Source: Clostridiales bacterium (GTDB lineage: Bacteria; Bacillota; Clostridia; Tissierellales; GPF-1). From it: DNA of 64,000 nt. Both the position numbers and the translations under genes were made by a program. This document shows positions 16,897 through 25,999 of this stretch, in pieces. The notes beneath the pieces are model-generated. The model was not told where the DNA came from. It searched no databases and saw only the letters and a program-made list of their open reading frames with translations. Where the stretch lies: NCBI GenBank assembly GCA_013619125.1, contig JABXKS010000084.1, forward strand, positions 62,001-126,000. The letters run 5' to 3'. How positions within the stretch are numbered: the stretch's first letter is position 1; each line of letters starts with the position of its first letter.

Positions 16897-17969
16897 GCAA
16901 CTCCCTCCTTAGATTGAGAAGGTTTCTTCTCCTGCTTTTTTATTCCTTTTCTTTTCTTCCACGCAAAATCAGCGGCAATAAAAATAATCATAATTGCCTG
17001 AATCGATGTAACCAGATCTCGAGAAATGTTTGTAAAGATCTCCATCTGAATGGCGCCATTGTTCAATGCCCCGAAGAAGATCGCGGTAATAATACACGCC
17101 AAAGGATTGGTTCTCGCCAACAGTGCAACGGTAATTCCCGAATAACCAAATCCCGGAGAAAAGCCACTGATATATCGATGGCTGACACCCAATACCTGTT
17201 CCGCTCCTGCCAACCCCGCAATCGCACCGCTGATCATCACGACAATCAGTGTCTTCTTCGCTGCATCAACACCCATATACTCTGTAAAGCCCGAGTTGAT
17301 TCCCGCTGCGCGGCTTTCATAGCCGAACTGCGTTTTGAACAACAATATATAGAGAAAAATTGCCAACAAAATCGCGATGACGAAACCAAAATTCAGGTCG
17401 ATCATCTCCCCCGCCAATTTCGGTAAAAACACCTTTTCACTCACCTTGTAGGTTGCTCCGAAGGATAGCTCTCCCTTGAAAGGATATGTCGCCAAGTAAT
17501 CCGAGAATAATTGTGCGATATTGTTAAACATAATGTAGGTAATAAAAACACCAATGTTATATCTAATTTTCAATATTGCCGGTAGAATAGCCCAAAGCAT
17601 CCCCGCCATCATCGCTGCTCCAATACACAAAATAATATGAAGGAAGCCTGGCATGTCAGGCGCATACACACCTACCAAAGCTGCTGCGATCGCGCCAAAA
17701 TACAATTGCCCTTCAAGACCAATATTAAAGACACCGGCACGAAAGGCATACGCCGCACCCAAACCAGTGAATAATAGCGGTGTTGCATAAGCCAGGCTTG
17801 TTGTAATTCCCTGCCAAGAACCAAAGGCTCCTTTGAAAAGGATCGAATAGGCTTCTATAGGAGAAGTGCCCGTTGGAATAATCAAAATTGCACCGATTAA
17901 CAAGGAAACAAAGATCGCAAACAAAGGTTTGCCAATATTTTTTATTATAGTTTCAACTCTACGATTCAT
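16893..17969 (-). CDS. BMP-type nucleoside ABC transporter permease 1
   Basis: The start at 17969 (ACAGGAGATTGG upstream) gives 358 residues; a TTG two codons earlier is less likely. It is the larger NupP/YufP-like permease, with FNIGLEGQLYFGAIAAALVG, ILKIRYNIGVFITYIMFNNIAQLFSDY, and the ESRAAGINSGFTEYMGV coupling loop. A basic tail rich in Lys closes the protein. The start overlaps the end of the ATPase gene by 11 bases. Confidence 0.9.
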   Translation of the reverse strand: MNRRVETIIKNIGKPLFAIFVSLLIGAILIIPTGTSPIEAYSILFKGAFGSWQGITTSLAYATPLLFTGLGAAYAFRAGVFNIGLEGQLYFGAIAAALVGVYAPDMPGFLHIILCIGAAMMAGMLWAILPAILKIRYNIGVFITYIMFNNIAQLFSDYLATYPFKGELSFGATYKVSEKVFLPKLAGEMIDLNFGFVIAILLAIFLYILLFKTQFGYESRAAGINSGFTEYMGVDAAKKTLIVVMISGAIAGLAGAEQVLGVSHRYISGFSPGFGYSGITVALLARTNPLACIITAIFFGALNNGAIQMEIFTNISRDLVTSIQAIMIIFIAADFAWKKRKGIKKQEKKPSQSKEGVA

Positions 17970-19500
17970 ATCCAATCTCCTGTCTCTTAGAGCCTGCCAT
18001 ATACAGCCCCAATTCTTCCTTGCTGATCTCGCCTGCCTTTACATGACAAACGATCTCTCCTTCAAAGAGCACTACAATCGTATCACTCAGTGCAAAAATC
18101 TCATCCAGGTCCGAAGAGATCAGCAACCCCGCCGTATCCTCGTTTCGAAGATCAATGATATAGTTATGAATAAAGCTGATCGCTCCAATATCTACACCTC
18201 GTGTCGGTTCCGCCGCAATCAAGAGTTTCGGTTTCTGCACAAATGTCTCTCTTGCGATCACAACCTTTTGTTGATTCCCTCCAGATAATGCACTAACCTT
18301 GGTTCGATGACTCGGCGTTCGAATGTCAAACCGCTCAATCATCTTTATGGCATTTTCGTTCATCTGACTTTCGTTGATAAAATGAAGAAATCCAACTTTC
18401 TTTACAAACTGATGTAAAATATGGTAGCCTGCAATACTATTTTCAGCTACGGACCACTCCATGCACAATCCCTCTTTTTTCCGATCTGCGGGCATATAGC
18501 TGATCCCTTTCAACAATCGTTCACGGCGTTTAACCTTTGTGAAATCCTCTCCAAAATATGTAATCTCGCCAGAATTGGGTAATATCTGTCCCGAAATGGT
18601 CTGAGCCAAAGCCTGTTGCCCATTCCCGGAGATTCCAGCTACGCCGATAATTTCTCCCTGATGAATTGAAAGATTAATATTCTTCAATAATTTACGACCC
18701 TTATGATCGCTGCAATTCACATTGGACAGACGAATTACTTGCTCACCGTCTTTTTTCTCACGGTCTCGAATCGGCGGAATCTCTTTTCCCACCATTAGCT
18801 CGGCCAGGGCATATTTATTTGTATCTCTCGTTTTTACCTGTCCTACAACTTTCCCACGTCGCATCACAATAATAAAATCAGAGACTCGAATCACTTCGTC
18901 CAACTTATGGGTGATAAAAACAAAGGTCTTTCCCATTGCCGAAATCCGTTCAATATTATTAAAAAGCTCGTCCGTTTCCTGTGGCGTTAAAACCGCTGTC
19001 GGCTCGTCCAGAATCAGAATATCTGCACCACGATACAATACCTTGATGATCTCCACCTTTTGCTGCATCCCAACCGGAAGATCTCCAACTAAAGCATCCA
19101 AAGGAATCGGCATGCCATTTTTCTCCATCAAATCATTAATTTCTTTTCTCGCTTGCTCATAATCGATAAACTGAGACTTACCCGGTTCTCTTCCCAAAAT
19201 AATGTTTTCAAGCACTGAGATTTCTTCCACCAACATAAAATGCTGATGTACCATTCCTATCTTTTCATTCAATGCGTCCAAGCTGGAATGAAACTCAACT
19301 GTTTTCCCATTGATTCGAATTTCCCCGGAATCAGGACGAAGCAACCCATATAGAATATTCATCAAAGTCGATTTGCCTGCACCATTTTCACCGACCAAGC
19401 ATATTACAGAGCCTTTTGCCACCTGGATGGAGACATGGTCGTTGGCCAACGTGCCCGGAAATTCTTTGCAAATATCAATCATTTCAATTGCTAATCCCAT
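17959..19500 (-). CDS. BMP-type nucleoside ABC transporter ATPase (two ABC domains)
   Basis: The 513-residue protein holds two ABC cassettes. The first has Walker A VGENGAGKST near residue 36, GDLPVGMQQKVEI as signature and ILILDEPTAVLTP as Walker B. The second has a degenerate Walker A (GVAGISGNGQQAL), a signature LSGGNQQKVVIARE and LLIAAEPTRGVDIG. This pairing of one good and one degenerate site is the rule for the NupO/RbsA/YufO group. It starts at 19500 and powers import through the two permeases. Confidence 0.93.
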   Translation of the reverse strand: MGLAIEMIDICKEFPGTLANDHVSIQVAKGSVICLVGENGAGKSTLMNILYGLLRPDSGEIRINGKTVEFHSSLDALNEKIGMVHQHFMLVEEISVLENIILGREPGKSQFIDYEQARKEINDLMEKNGMPIPLDALVGDLPVGMQQKVEIIKVLYRGADILILDEPTAVLTPQETDELFNNIERISAMGKTFVFITHKLDEVIRVSDFIIVMRRGKVVGQVKTRDTNKYALAELMVGKEIPPIRDREKKDGEQVIRLSNVNCSDHKGRKLLKNINLSIHQGEIIGVAGISGNGQQALAQTISGQILPNSGEITYFGEDFTKVKRRERLLKGISYMPADRKKEGLCMEWSVAENSIAGYHILHQFVKKVGFLHFINESQMNENAIKMIERFDIRTPSHRTKVSALSGGNQQKVVIARETFVQKPKLLIAAEPTRGVDIGAISFIHNYIIDLRNEDTAGLLISSDLDEIFALSDTIVVLFEGEIVCHVKAGEISKEELGLYMAGSKRQEIGYES

Positions 19501-19551
19501 TTGGTCATTCTCCTTCTTTCCTCATTCAACCATATCGTCGTTTTATATATG

Positions 19552-19583
19552 GGGGGGCGTGCGAAAGATCCCGCACGCCCCCC
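19552..19583 (-). other. Very stable GC hairpin between bmp and the ABC ATPase gene
   Basis: GGGGGGCGTGCG and its exact complement form a 12-bp stem over an 8-base loop, in the 101-base gap within the operon. On the transcribed strand no T-run follows, so it is more likely an mRNA-stabilising or partial-stop element that gives more binding protein than transporter. Confidence 0.7.
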
Positions 19584-19601
19584 GTCTTTTCTTTCCCTTA
19601 T

Positions 19602-20627
19602 TTACTGCTCAAATACGTCTGTTACTTGGATGGTTCCATTCTCAATTTCTTGACGAATTATTTCAATGTTTTCTAAAACTTCCGCTGGAATTATGTCTTT
19701 CGTGTAGGTCATTTCACTCAAACTAACTCCATCTTCCGCAACGCCGTATACATGAACGCCTGCAGCAAAAGTTTCCTCTTTGACTTGCTTGACGAAATCA
19801 TAAACCGCAACATCAACGCGCTTGATCATGCTTGTCAAAATCTTGCCTTCCGCAATATAATCCTGATCCTGATCAACACCAATGGCATATACGCCTTCGT
19901 TTTCTTTCACTGCTGAGAACAAGCCTTCCCCGGTTTTTCCCGCCACATGATAAATGATATCCGCGCCTTCATTGATCAATTGCAGTGCGAACTCTTTTCC
20001 CTTGTTTGGGTCCGAAAAAGACCCTACATAGGTTGAAATCACGGTTACATCCGAATCCGCATGTTTTGCCCCTTCTTCGAAGCCAACAACAAATCGCTTG
20101 ATTGCCGGAATGTCCATGCCGCCGATCACTCCAATAGTACCCGACTCCGTCATCTGTGCTGCCAATGCACCTGCTAAATAGCTTCCCTCATGATCACTGA
20201 ATTTGGCTACTGCCAAATTATCGGCTTCCGTTTTTAGATTCACGCCACCGAATTTCACATCTGGGTAATTCGGCATCACTGTTTCCAATGCATCCGCCCA
20301 GTCATTGCCTAAAACCATCACAAAATCATAGTCCAAACTTGCCGCTGTCTTTAAAGATTGTAAGTAATCAGCTGAGGATTGAGGCTCAATCACCTTAATC
20401 TCCGCACCCAGCTCTTCTTCCGCTCGTTTCAGTCCGGCGAATCCCGCATCATTAAATGACCGATCACCCAAACCACCCGCCGATGTCAATAAAACCACCT
20501 TCACATGGTTATCGTTTTCCTGATGCGTAGCTTCTGTCTCTGTAGCCGAGTCACCTTGTGAACATCCCGCAAACATGGATACACTCAACAATACCACCAA
20601 AAGTAACGCTAATAATTTCTTCATCAT
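19602..20627 (-). CDS. BMP family substrate-binding lipoprotein (BmpA/PnrA-like)
   Basis: The 341-residue protein starts at 20627 behind GGAGGATGG. It has a lipoprotein signal with lipobox MFAGC near residue 21, followed by the BMP/PnrA fold: LTSAGGLGDRSFNDAGFAGLKRAEEEL, YDFVMVLGNDWADAL, GVIGGMDIPAIKRFVVGFEEGAKH and IIYHVAGKTGEGLF. In characterised members this fold binds purine nucleosides. It is the first gene of the five-gene importer-sulfatase operon. The linked sulfatase makes the true ligand uncertain. Confidence 0.92.
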   Translation of the reverse strand: MMKKLLALLLVVLLSVSMFAGCSQGDSATETEATHQENDNHVKVVLLTSAGGLGDRSFNDAGFAGLKRAEEELGAEIKVIEPQSSADYLQSLKTAASLDYDFVMVLGNDWADALETVMPNYPDVKFGGVNLKTEADNLAVAKFSDHEGSYLAGALAAQMTESGTIGVIGGMDIPAIKRFVVGFEEGAKHADSDVTVISTYVGSFSDPNKGKEFALQLINEGADIIYHVAGKTGEGLFSAVKENEGVYAIGVDQDQDYIAEGKILTSMIKRVDVAVYDFVKQVKEETFAAGVHVYGVAEDGVSLSEMTYTKDIIPAEVLENIEIIRQEIENGTIQVTDVFEQ

Positions 20628-20711
20628 CCATCCTCCACTCTCATTTGATTACTGCCATTGTATTGGAATCCCGGTTAGCGTAATAGGAAATTTTGCATGT
20701 TGTTAAAGAAA

Positions 20712-20747
20712 AGCAAAAAGCCACGACCTGTTTTGTCATGACTTTCC
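20712..20747 (-). terminator. Terminator of the Crp/Fnr gene
   Basis: On the minus strand AAAGTCATGAC pairs, using G-U pairs, with GTCGTGGCTTT and is followed by TTTTTGCTTTT. It lies 7 bases after the Crp/Fnr stop. Confidence 0.75.
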
Positions 20748-20753
20748 TTCCCG

Positions 20754-21470
20754 CTATTCCATTAAAAGCTCTTCCTTATACAGTCGCAAATGCATATACT
20801 GCTCATGATTGATATATATTTTCCCTCGTCGGATATTGATATAATCTCGTTTCTTCAATGCTTCCAAATTGTAATTGATCGATCGAATGGACATGGAGAT
20901 AAAATCGCCGATCATCTCCCGGGTTTCGTTGATCTTCACATCCCCTAAAAATCCCTTTTCATAACTGGTTCGATACAGGTCATAACTGTATATCAAATAG
21001 GAGACGATATTCGCCATGGATGAATATTTTTTGCATTCGATATGCTTGCGAATAGTGCCGTGAAGCCGATTGATAATATTCTTCACCAAAAGATTGTAAA
21101 ACTCAGGATATTGCACCATCCAACTACGCAAATCCTCTTTCGTGATTTTCAGCACGACTACATCGGTTAAAGTACGAATGTCCGCCTCCCGAGATACCAC
21201 TTGCTCCCCTAGCAATTCGGAAAGACCGATCACATCATACTCAGAAATCTTGTAATAACAATACTCCTCACCATTTTCCAATATATTGAAAATTCCGCAG
21301 ATCCCAGATACAATCAGATACGCATAATTGGTGGCATGCTCTTCTCGCTTGATCATTGTTACGTCCTGGGGATAATGGGATATTTGTATCTTTTTGATAT
21401 CTTCATCTGAAAACTTCTGAAACAATTTCTGCAATTCCGGATGTTCCAACAGCAATTTCTGAAATTCCAT
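20754..21470 (-). CDS. Crp/Fnr family transcription regulator
   Basis: This 238-residue protein has an N-terminal cyclic-nucleotide-binding-like barrel (residues about 20-125, YLIVSGICGIFNILENGEEYCYY), a dimer helix, and a C-terminal winged HTH (KINETREMIGDFISMSIRSINYNLEALKKRDYI). The barrel lacks an obvious cAMP-binding Arg-Ser pair, so the ligand is unknown. It lies between the importer-sulfatase operon and the divergent sulfatase-maturase gene, and probably controls both. Its own promoter is readable (21540-21568). Confidence 0.88.
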   Translation of the reverse strand: MEFQKLLLEHPELQKLFQKFSDEDIKKIQISHYPQDVTMIKREEHATNYAYLIVSGICGIFNILENGEEYCYYKISEYDVIGLSELLGEQVVSREADIRTLTDVVVLKITKEDLRSWMVQYPEFYNLLVKNIINRLHGTIRKHIECKKYSSMANIVSYLIYSYDLYRTSYEKGFLGDVKINETREMIGDFISMSIRSINYNLEALKKRDYINIRRGKIYINHEQYMHLRLYKEELLME

Positions 21471-21528
21471 TGTCTCCCCCTTTGCATGGAGTACCCACCC
21501 AACACGACTCTATACTAAATCCAACGTT

Positions 21529-21568
21529 ACGATATCGTCATTATAACTGGTTTTCTCTTTTCGCACAA
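21529..21568 (-). promoter_or_regulatory. Promoter of the Crp/Fnr gene with overlapping palindrome
   Basis: On the minus strand TTGTGC (21563-21568) and TATAAT (21540-21545) are 17 bases apart. Right after the -10 box, at 21529-21538, is the perfect palindrome ACGATATCGT, placed at the expected start of transcription. It may be an autoregulation site. Confidence 0.65.
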
Positions 21569-21643
21569 TCATGCAAAATGGCAGCTTCTCTTTTCAAAAA
21601 TTCTGGTATGATAGAATCACCGTATGAAAGAGAGGAAAATCGA

Positions 21644-22759
21644 ATGTCCATATCCTTTTTAATTAAACCTGCTTCCAGCAGTTGCAATATGCGTTGCACC
21701 TATTGTTTCTACGCCGATGTATCCGAGCATCGAGAGACCCAGAATTTCGGAATTATGAGCGAGGAAACCGCCGAGGTTGTTATTACACGCGCCTTTGAAG
21801 CCGCTAAACGACAAATCACCTTTGCATTCCAGGGTGGCGAACCGACCCTAGCCGGTCTCGATTTCTTTGAAAATTGGGTGCGACTTACGCAAAAGCACAA
21901 TACAAATAACCTGCCCGTGCACTTTGCCATTCAAACCAACGGCTTGGTGATCGACCAAGAGTGGGCAAAGTTTTTTCACACCAATCAGTTTCTGGTCGGC
22001 ATCTCTCTAGACGGTCCGAAAGAGATCCACGACCACTACCGCATTTTGGCTGACGGCAAAGGCAGCTACAAGCAGGTCATGCAGGGAACGACTTGGTTGG
22101 AAAAGGAAGACGTTGAGTTCAACATACTCTCTGTGGTCAATCAAACTGTCGCCAAGCACCCAACCAAGGTCTACAATTTCTTTAAAAAGCAAGGATTCAA
22201 GTATCTGCAGTTTATCCCTTGCCTCGATGAATTGGGACAGGTTCAGGGCACCAATCCTCTGTCCGTCACTTCGGAGCGCTACGGCAAGTTCTTGGTCCAA
22301 CTTTTTGATTTATGGTATCGGGATTGGAAATCCGGCAGTCCAGTCAGCATTCGCATGTTCGACAATATCCTACAGATTCTTCTAACCGGACGCCCCGAAA
22401 GCTGCGATATGAATGGTTACTGCACGGTCAATGCCGTTGTGGAAGCCGACGGCTCCGTCTATCCCTGTGATTTCTATGTAACCGATTTATGGAAACTGGG
22501 GAACCTTCACGATTCGTCCCTGGCTGAGCTTTCTCAAATTCCACTGGCCACCGCCTTTGTTCAGGAATCTTTGCATACCGACCCAACCTGCGAAACATGT
22601 CCCCATTACCAAATTTGTCGTGGCGGCTGCAAGCGGCATAAGGAACCAAAGATTAACGGTCAGTATCAGGCAAATATTTTTTGTTCCGCCTACAAAGAAT
22701 TCTACGACGCCACCGCGTCACGCTTTATGGAAATCGCTCGAATGGAATCAAGACGATAA
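21644..22759 (+). CDS. Anaerobic sulfatase-maturating enzyme (radical SAM, anSME)
   Basis: The start at 21644 follows GAGAGG and gives 371 residues. The radical SAM motif is CNMRCTYC, with Cys14, Cys18 and Cys21, followed by FQGGEPTLAG and the QTNG strand. The C-terminal SPASM region holds the extra cluster ligands, including YCTVNAVVEADGSVYPCDFY and CETCPHYQICRGGCKRH. It oxidises the target Cys (or Ser) of sulfatases to formylglycine without oxygen. Its substrate is very likely Cys52 of the sulfatase at 14397-15992, about 6 kb away across the divergent regulator. Confidence 0.93.
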   Translation: MSISFLIKPASSSCNMRCTYCFYADVSEHRETQNFGIMSEETAEVVITRAFEAAKRQITFAFQGGEPTLAGLDFFENWVRLTQKHNTNNLPVHFAIQTNGLVIDQEWAKFFHTNQFLVGISLDGPKEIHDHYRILADGKGSYKQVMQGTTWLEKEDVEFNILSVVNQTVAKHPTKVYNFFKKQGFKYLQFIPCLDELGQVQGTNPLSVTSERYGKFLVQLFDLWYRDWKSGSPVSIRMFDNILQILLTGRPESCDMNGYCTVNAVVEADGSVYPCDFYVTDLWKLGNLHDSSLAELSQIPLATAFVQESLHTDPTCETCPHYQICRGGCKRHKEPKINGQYQANIFCSAYKEFYDATASRFMEIARMESRR

Positions 22760-22794
22760 AAAAAAGCACAGGTTCAAAGTCGAATCTGTGCTTC
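22758..22794. terminator. Bidirectional terminator
   Basis: AAGCACAG and CTGTGCTT pair across a 14-base loop with an A-run before and T-rich DNA after, between convergent genes. Confidence 0.75.
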
Positions 22795-22800
22795 TCTTTT

Positions 22801-23540
22801 CTATTTGTTATCGTTTGGCATGTCCGGCATTTGCGGCATTCCGAATCCACCCTCCATGGGGATCTCGATAAAAACGACATCCTCTGGTGGCATAAACAAG
22901 GAGTCGTCCAAGTCGATATCAACTTCCAACTTTGTGACATCGGAGCGCATCATCAACGCATCATTCACAAACAGCTCATAACGAATCGGATAAGCGTACT
23001 CTTCTGAGTACCACATCTTCACGACTGCCTGTTCTATATTTTCATGGAGATCATTGAATTCGATGTAAATTGCCTTTTCTCCGTTTAACTCTCTCGATCC
23101 CGGTCCATGACAGCCTCTACATTCCCATGAACAATCTTCATTCCCTGTTTGCTTCCTTCGGCATATTGATAGGTAACTCCCTCTTCAGCCTGCAGAATCA
23201 TAATCTGCTTCTGCCCGTCCGGAAGCTCCATCTCCGTTCTTACATTTTCGCCCTTTTGATAGACGATTGATTTCGATTGAAACCCTTCAGGACCGAGAAT
23301 TTCCGTTTCCACCACCATGGTATCAAAGATTCTAGGCTGTAGTTTGCCAAGCAAATCCAACGGTGACACGACTTCTTCCGGCTCCGAAACCTCTTCTGCC
23401 GGCTCTTCCACAACTTCATCCTGTTCCATCGGCTCTTCCACAATCACTTCGGTCGCCTTTTCCTCTGGCGCTTCCGATGAACAGCCTGATAAACAAAGAA
23501 TAGTCAACAGAATCAACGCAACCATCCTTCTCTTCTTCAT
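22801..23540 (-). pseudogene. LolA-like lipoprotein gene interrupted by a 2-base frameshift
   Basis: The start at 23540 has GAGAGG upstream. A lipoprotein signal ends at LCLSGC, followed by a Glu-rich linker. The frame stops at 23085, right after the dinucleotide run GAGAGAG (23089-23095). Removing one GA lets the protein run on through ELNGEKAIYIEFNDLHENIE and KMWYSEEYAYPIRYELF to the stop at 22801, about 245 residues in all. The joined protein looks like a LolA/LppX-type beta-sandwich lipoprotein (IFDTMVVETEI, WYSEEYAYPIRYE, FMPPEDV). Whether this is phase variation, decay or a sequencing slip cannot be told from one sequence. Confidence 0.8.
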
Positions 23541-23714
23541 TCTTTTCATCCTCTCTTTAAACACTTTCAACCAAACACCTTTTCCATCTCTACTATTTCT
23601 CTTCACCACATCTATACCCGCAAAGTTTTTGAACCACAGTCATAGAAGTTCTCATTTTTCAACCCTATTCGACGAAAAACTGGAAGCAGTTTAAGAAGCT
23701 CAGCTTCTTCAAGC

Positions 23715-23752
23715 AAAAAAAAGCACAGCAATCAATAATTTGATCGCTGCGC
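23715..23752 (-). terminator. Terminator of ilvE
   Basis: On the minus strand GCGCAGCGATCAA pairs with TTGATTGCTGTGC (two G-U pairs) and is followed by eight Ts. Confidence 0.85.
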
Positions 23753-23762
23753 GTATCCGGTT

Positions 23763-24818
23763 TTAAAAAATTGTGATCCACTCAAAGGGATCTTCGATTG
23801 TGCCATATTGAATACCTGTAATGGTCTCATATAGCTTTTTCGTCAAAGAACCGATTTTCATTCGATTGATCTCAATGGTATCGCCTTTATAGGTTAAAGA
23901 ACCGATTGGAGAGATAACTGCCGCAGTACCGGTGGCAAACACCTCTTCTAGAAGCCCTCTTCGTTCCGCTGCATAAACCTCATCAATGGTCATGCGTCGC
24001 TCATCCACTTCAAAACCCCACTCTCGCATAATCTGAATCGCAGTGTTTCGAGTAATGCCTGGTAGAATGGTGCCTTCCAGTGGCGCCGTAACAATTCGAC
24101 CATCAATCTTGAAAAAGGCATTGCTAGTGCCTACCTCCTCCACGTATTTCTTTTCTTTTCCATCTAGCCACAACACTTGGGAATACCCGGCCGCTCTCGC
24201 TTTTTCAAAAGCTTTGATGCTGGCCGCGTAGTTTCCACCTGTTTTTGCCTCTCCCGTGCCACCTACTGCCGCTCGGATATATTCATCCTCTACATAGATT
24301 TTGGTCGGATTCATGCCTTCCGGATAATACGCACCTACAGGCGAAAGGATCACCATCAGCTTATACTGTGATGCCGCGCGAACTCCCAAGAATGGATCGA
24401 TCGCAAACATAAACGGACGTACATATAAAGAGGTTTCCGGTTTTGTTGGAATCCAGTCCCGCTCCAAATCAACCAGGGTTTTAATGGCATCAAAAACAAA
24501 ATCCACATCAATTGCCGGCATGCCCATACGATCATTTGACCGGTTCAAACGTGCCAAATTGTCCTTTACACGGAACATGCGAACGTCGCCGTTATCCGCT
24601 TTGTACGCCTTGAGTCCTTCAAATGTCTCTTGACCATAATGGAAAACCATCGCCGACGGTTCTAGAGAAATGGGACCGTATGGCTCAATTCGGGGATCAA
24701 TCCAGCCTTTTCCCTCTTCATAGTCCATCATAAACATGTAATCCGTGAAAATTGTACCAAATCCCAAATTCGAAAAATCCGGTTTATCCTTCAGTATTTC
24801 TCTCTTGATGATTTTCAT
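23763..24818 (-). CDS. ilvE: Branched-chain amino acid aminotransferase
   Basis: The start at 24818 follows GGAGGGTGAAA and gives 351 residues, the usual length for the BCAT of Firmicutes. Typical segments are FGTIFTDYMFMMDYEEGKGW, HYGQETFEGLKAYK, GTGEAKTGGNYAASIKAFEKA (the Lys that binds PLP), EVGTSNAFFKIDGRIVTAPL and GTAAVISPIGSL. It makes or degrades Leu, Ile and Val by transamination with 2-oxoglutarate. It overlaps the AI-2E family permease gene by 35 bases, so the two are cotranscribed. Confidence 0.93.
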   Translation of the reverse strand: MKIIKREILKDKPDFSNLGFGTIFTDYMFMMDYEEGKGWIDPRIEPYGPISLEPSAMVFHYGQETFEGLKAYKADNGDVRMFRVKDNLARLNRSNDRMGMPAIDVDFVFDAIKTLVDLERDWIPTKPETSLYVRPFMFAIDPFLGVRAASQYKLMVILSPVGAYYPEGMNPTKIYVEDEYIRAAVGGTGEAKTGGNYAASIKAFEKARAAGYSQVLWLDGKEKKYVEEVGTSNAFFKIDGRIVTAPLEGTILPGITRNTAIQIMREWGFEVDERRMTIDEVYAAERRGLLEEVFATGTAAVISPIGSLTYKGDTIEINRMKIGSLTKKLYETITGIQYGTIEDPFEWITIF

Positions 24819-25911
24819 TTTCACCCTCCATTTCATAATCTGGACGCAACGCGCGTCTACGTTCCGCCTCCTCATCCACAAGCCATTTAAAGAATACCGC
24901 AGCAGGAACACTCAAGAATATCCCCAATAATCCCGCTACATAACCACCTACCGTCACTGCCGCTAAAACCCATACCGGACGAACACCCACTCGATCGCTC
25001 AGAATCAAGGGACTTAATATCAAACCATCCACTTGCTGGGCCGCCAAAATTGCAATTACGACGATTACAACTTCTCGGATCCCAATAGAAACAGTAATGG
25101 CAATCGCCAATAGCCCTGCCAGCAAAGAGCCAATGTAGGGAATCATATTTCCAACCCCGGCAAGCATGCCAATGACTGCCGCATAAGGAACCTTAAAGAT
25201 TGCCAACGCAATCCCGACCAGAAAACCCATCACCATGGATGCCAATAACTTTCCAACAAAATACTGAACAAAACAATCATCTGCTTTTTTGAGCGCTTTC
25301 GTCCAAAAAACTTTTCTTTCTGGCTCCATAAAAGCATCACTCCACTGATTAAAGGTGGACAGCAACTCTTCTTTATCTGCAAGCATATACAAACCCAGTA
25401 CCAAAGCAATCATCAGTGTCGCCACACTAGACGTAAAGTTCACTAGTGTAGAAAATCCCTGGCTTAAAGATGCACCCGAGAAAAATCCCGCTGAACTCAT
25501 CAGTTTCTCGAACGAAACCTGAATGGTCAAAACGGCAGAATCGATCAAAGGAATGCCCAATTTCGCAATCCACGCCCGTGCTTCCGCATTAATTTCGGAC
25601 AAGCGATCACCTGCAAACAACTCACTCAAGCTTTGAAAGCTTTCGGACAATCCTGGAACCACAAACGTCACAATCAGCACGATCACCAAGACCAGCACCG
25701 CCAGTGTCGTCAACATGCTTACTTTCCTTCCCCACTTCAGCTTTTGCATGGGTATTCTCACTAAAGTATCTAGCAAATATGCAATAAATGCGGCATTCAA
25801 CAACAGTCCGACAACCTTTAAACCCGTCTCCAATATCGGATATCGGTAAAATAAAATTAAAGTTGCTACCGCAATAAGTATCCATCTGTAAAGTTTTTTC
25901 TGCATTTTCAT
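24784..25911 (-). CDS. AI-2E family (PerM) membrane protein
   Basis: This 375-residue protein starts at 25911 behind AAAGGAGTACATAA. It has two N-terminal helices, a helix at about 60-85, a long extracytoplasmic segment, then the family C-terminal block of helices including GKLLASMVMGFLVGIALAIF, AGVGNMIPYIGSLLAGLLA and VDGLILSPLILSDRVGVRPVW. Family members export or exchange small molecules or Na+/H+; the AI-2 link is only one case. Its overlap with ilvE may hint at a role in amino acid or keto acid handling, but that is inference. Confidence 0.85.
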   Translation of the reverse strand: MKMQKKLYRWILIAVATLILFYRYPILETGLKVVGLLLNAAFIAYLLDTLVRIPMQKLKWGRKVSMLTTLAVLVLVIVLIVTFVVPGLSESFQSLSELFAGDRLSEINAEARAWIAKLGIPLIDSAVLTIQVSFEKLMSSAGFFSGASLSQGFSTLVNFTSSVATLMIALVLGLYMLADKEELLSTFNQWSDAFMEPERKVFWTKALKKADDCFVQYFVGKLLASMVMGFLVGIALAIFKVPYAAVIGMLAGVGNMIPYIGSLLAGLLAIAITVSIGIREVVIVVIAILAAQQVDGLILSPLILSDRVGVRPVWVLAAVTVGGYVAGLLGIFLSVPAAVFFKWLVDEEAERRRALRPDYEMEGENENHQERNTEG

Positions 25912-25973
25912 TTATGTACTCCTTTAGTTCAATCTTCTACTTATAGTGTACCACAAGTTTCCATTTCAAATAA

Positions 25974-25999
25974 AAAAAGCGGGGAATTCCCCGCTTTAA
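25974..25999 (-). terminator. Terminator of the deo operon
   Basis: AAAGCGGGGAATTCCCCGCTTT is self-complementary and is followed on the minus strand by TTTT. It overlaps the pdp stop codon. Confidence 0.9.
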
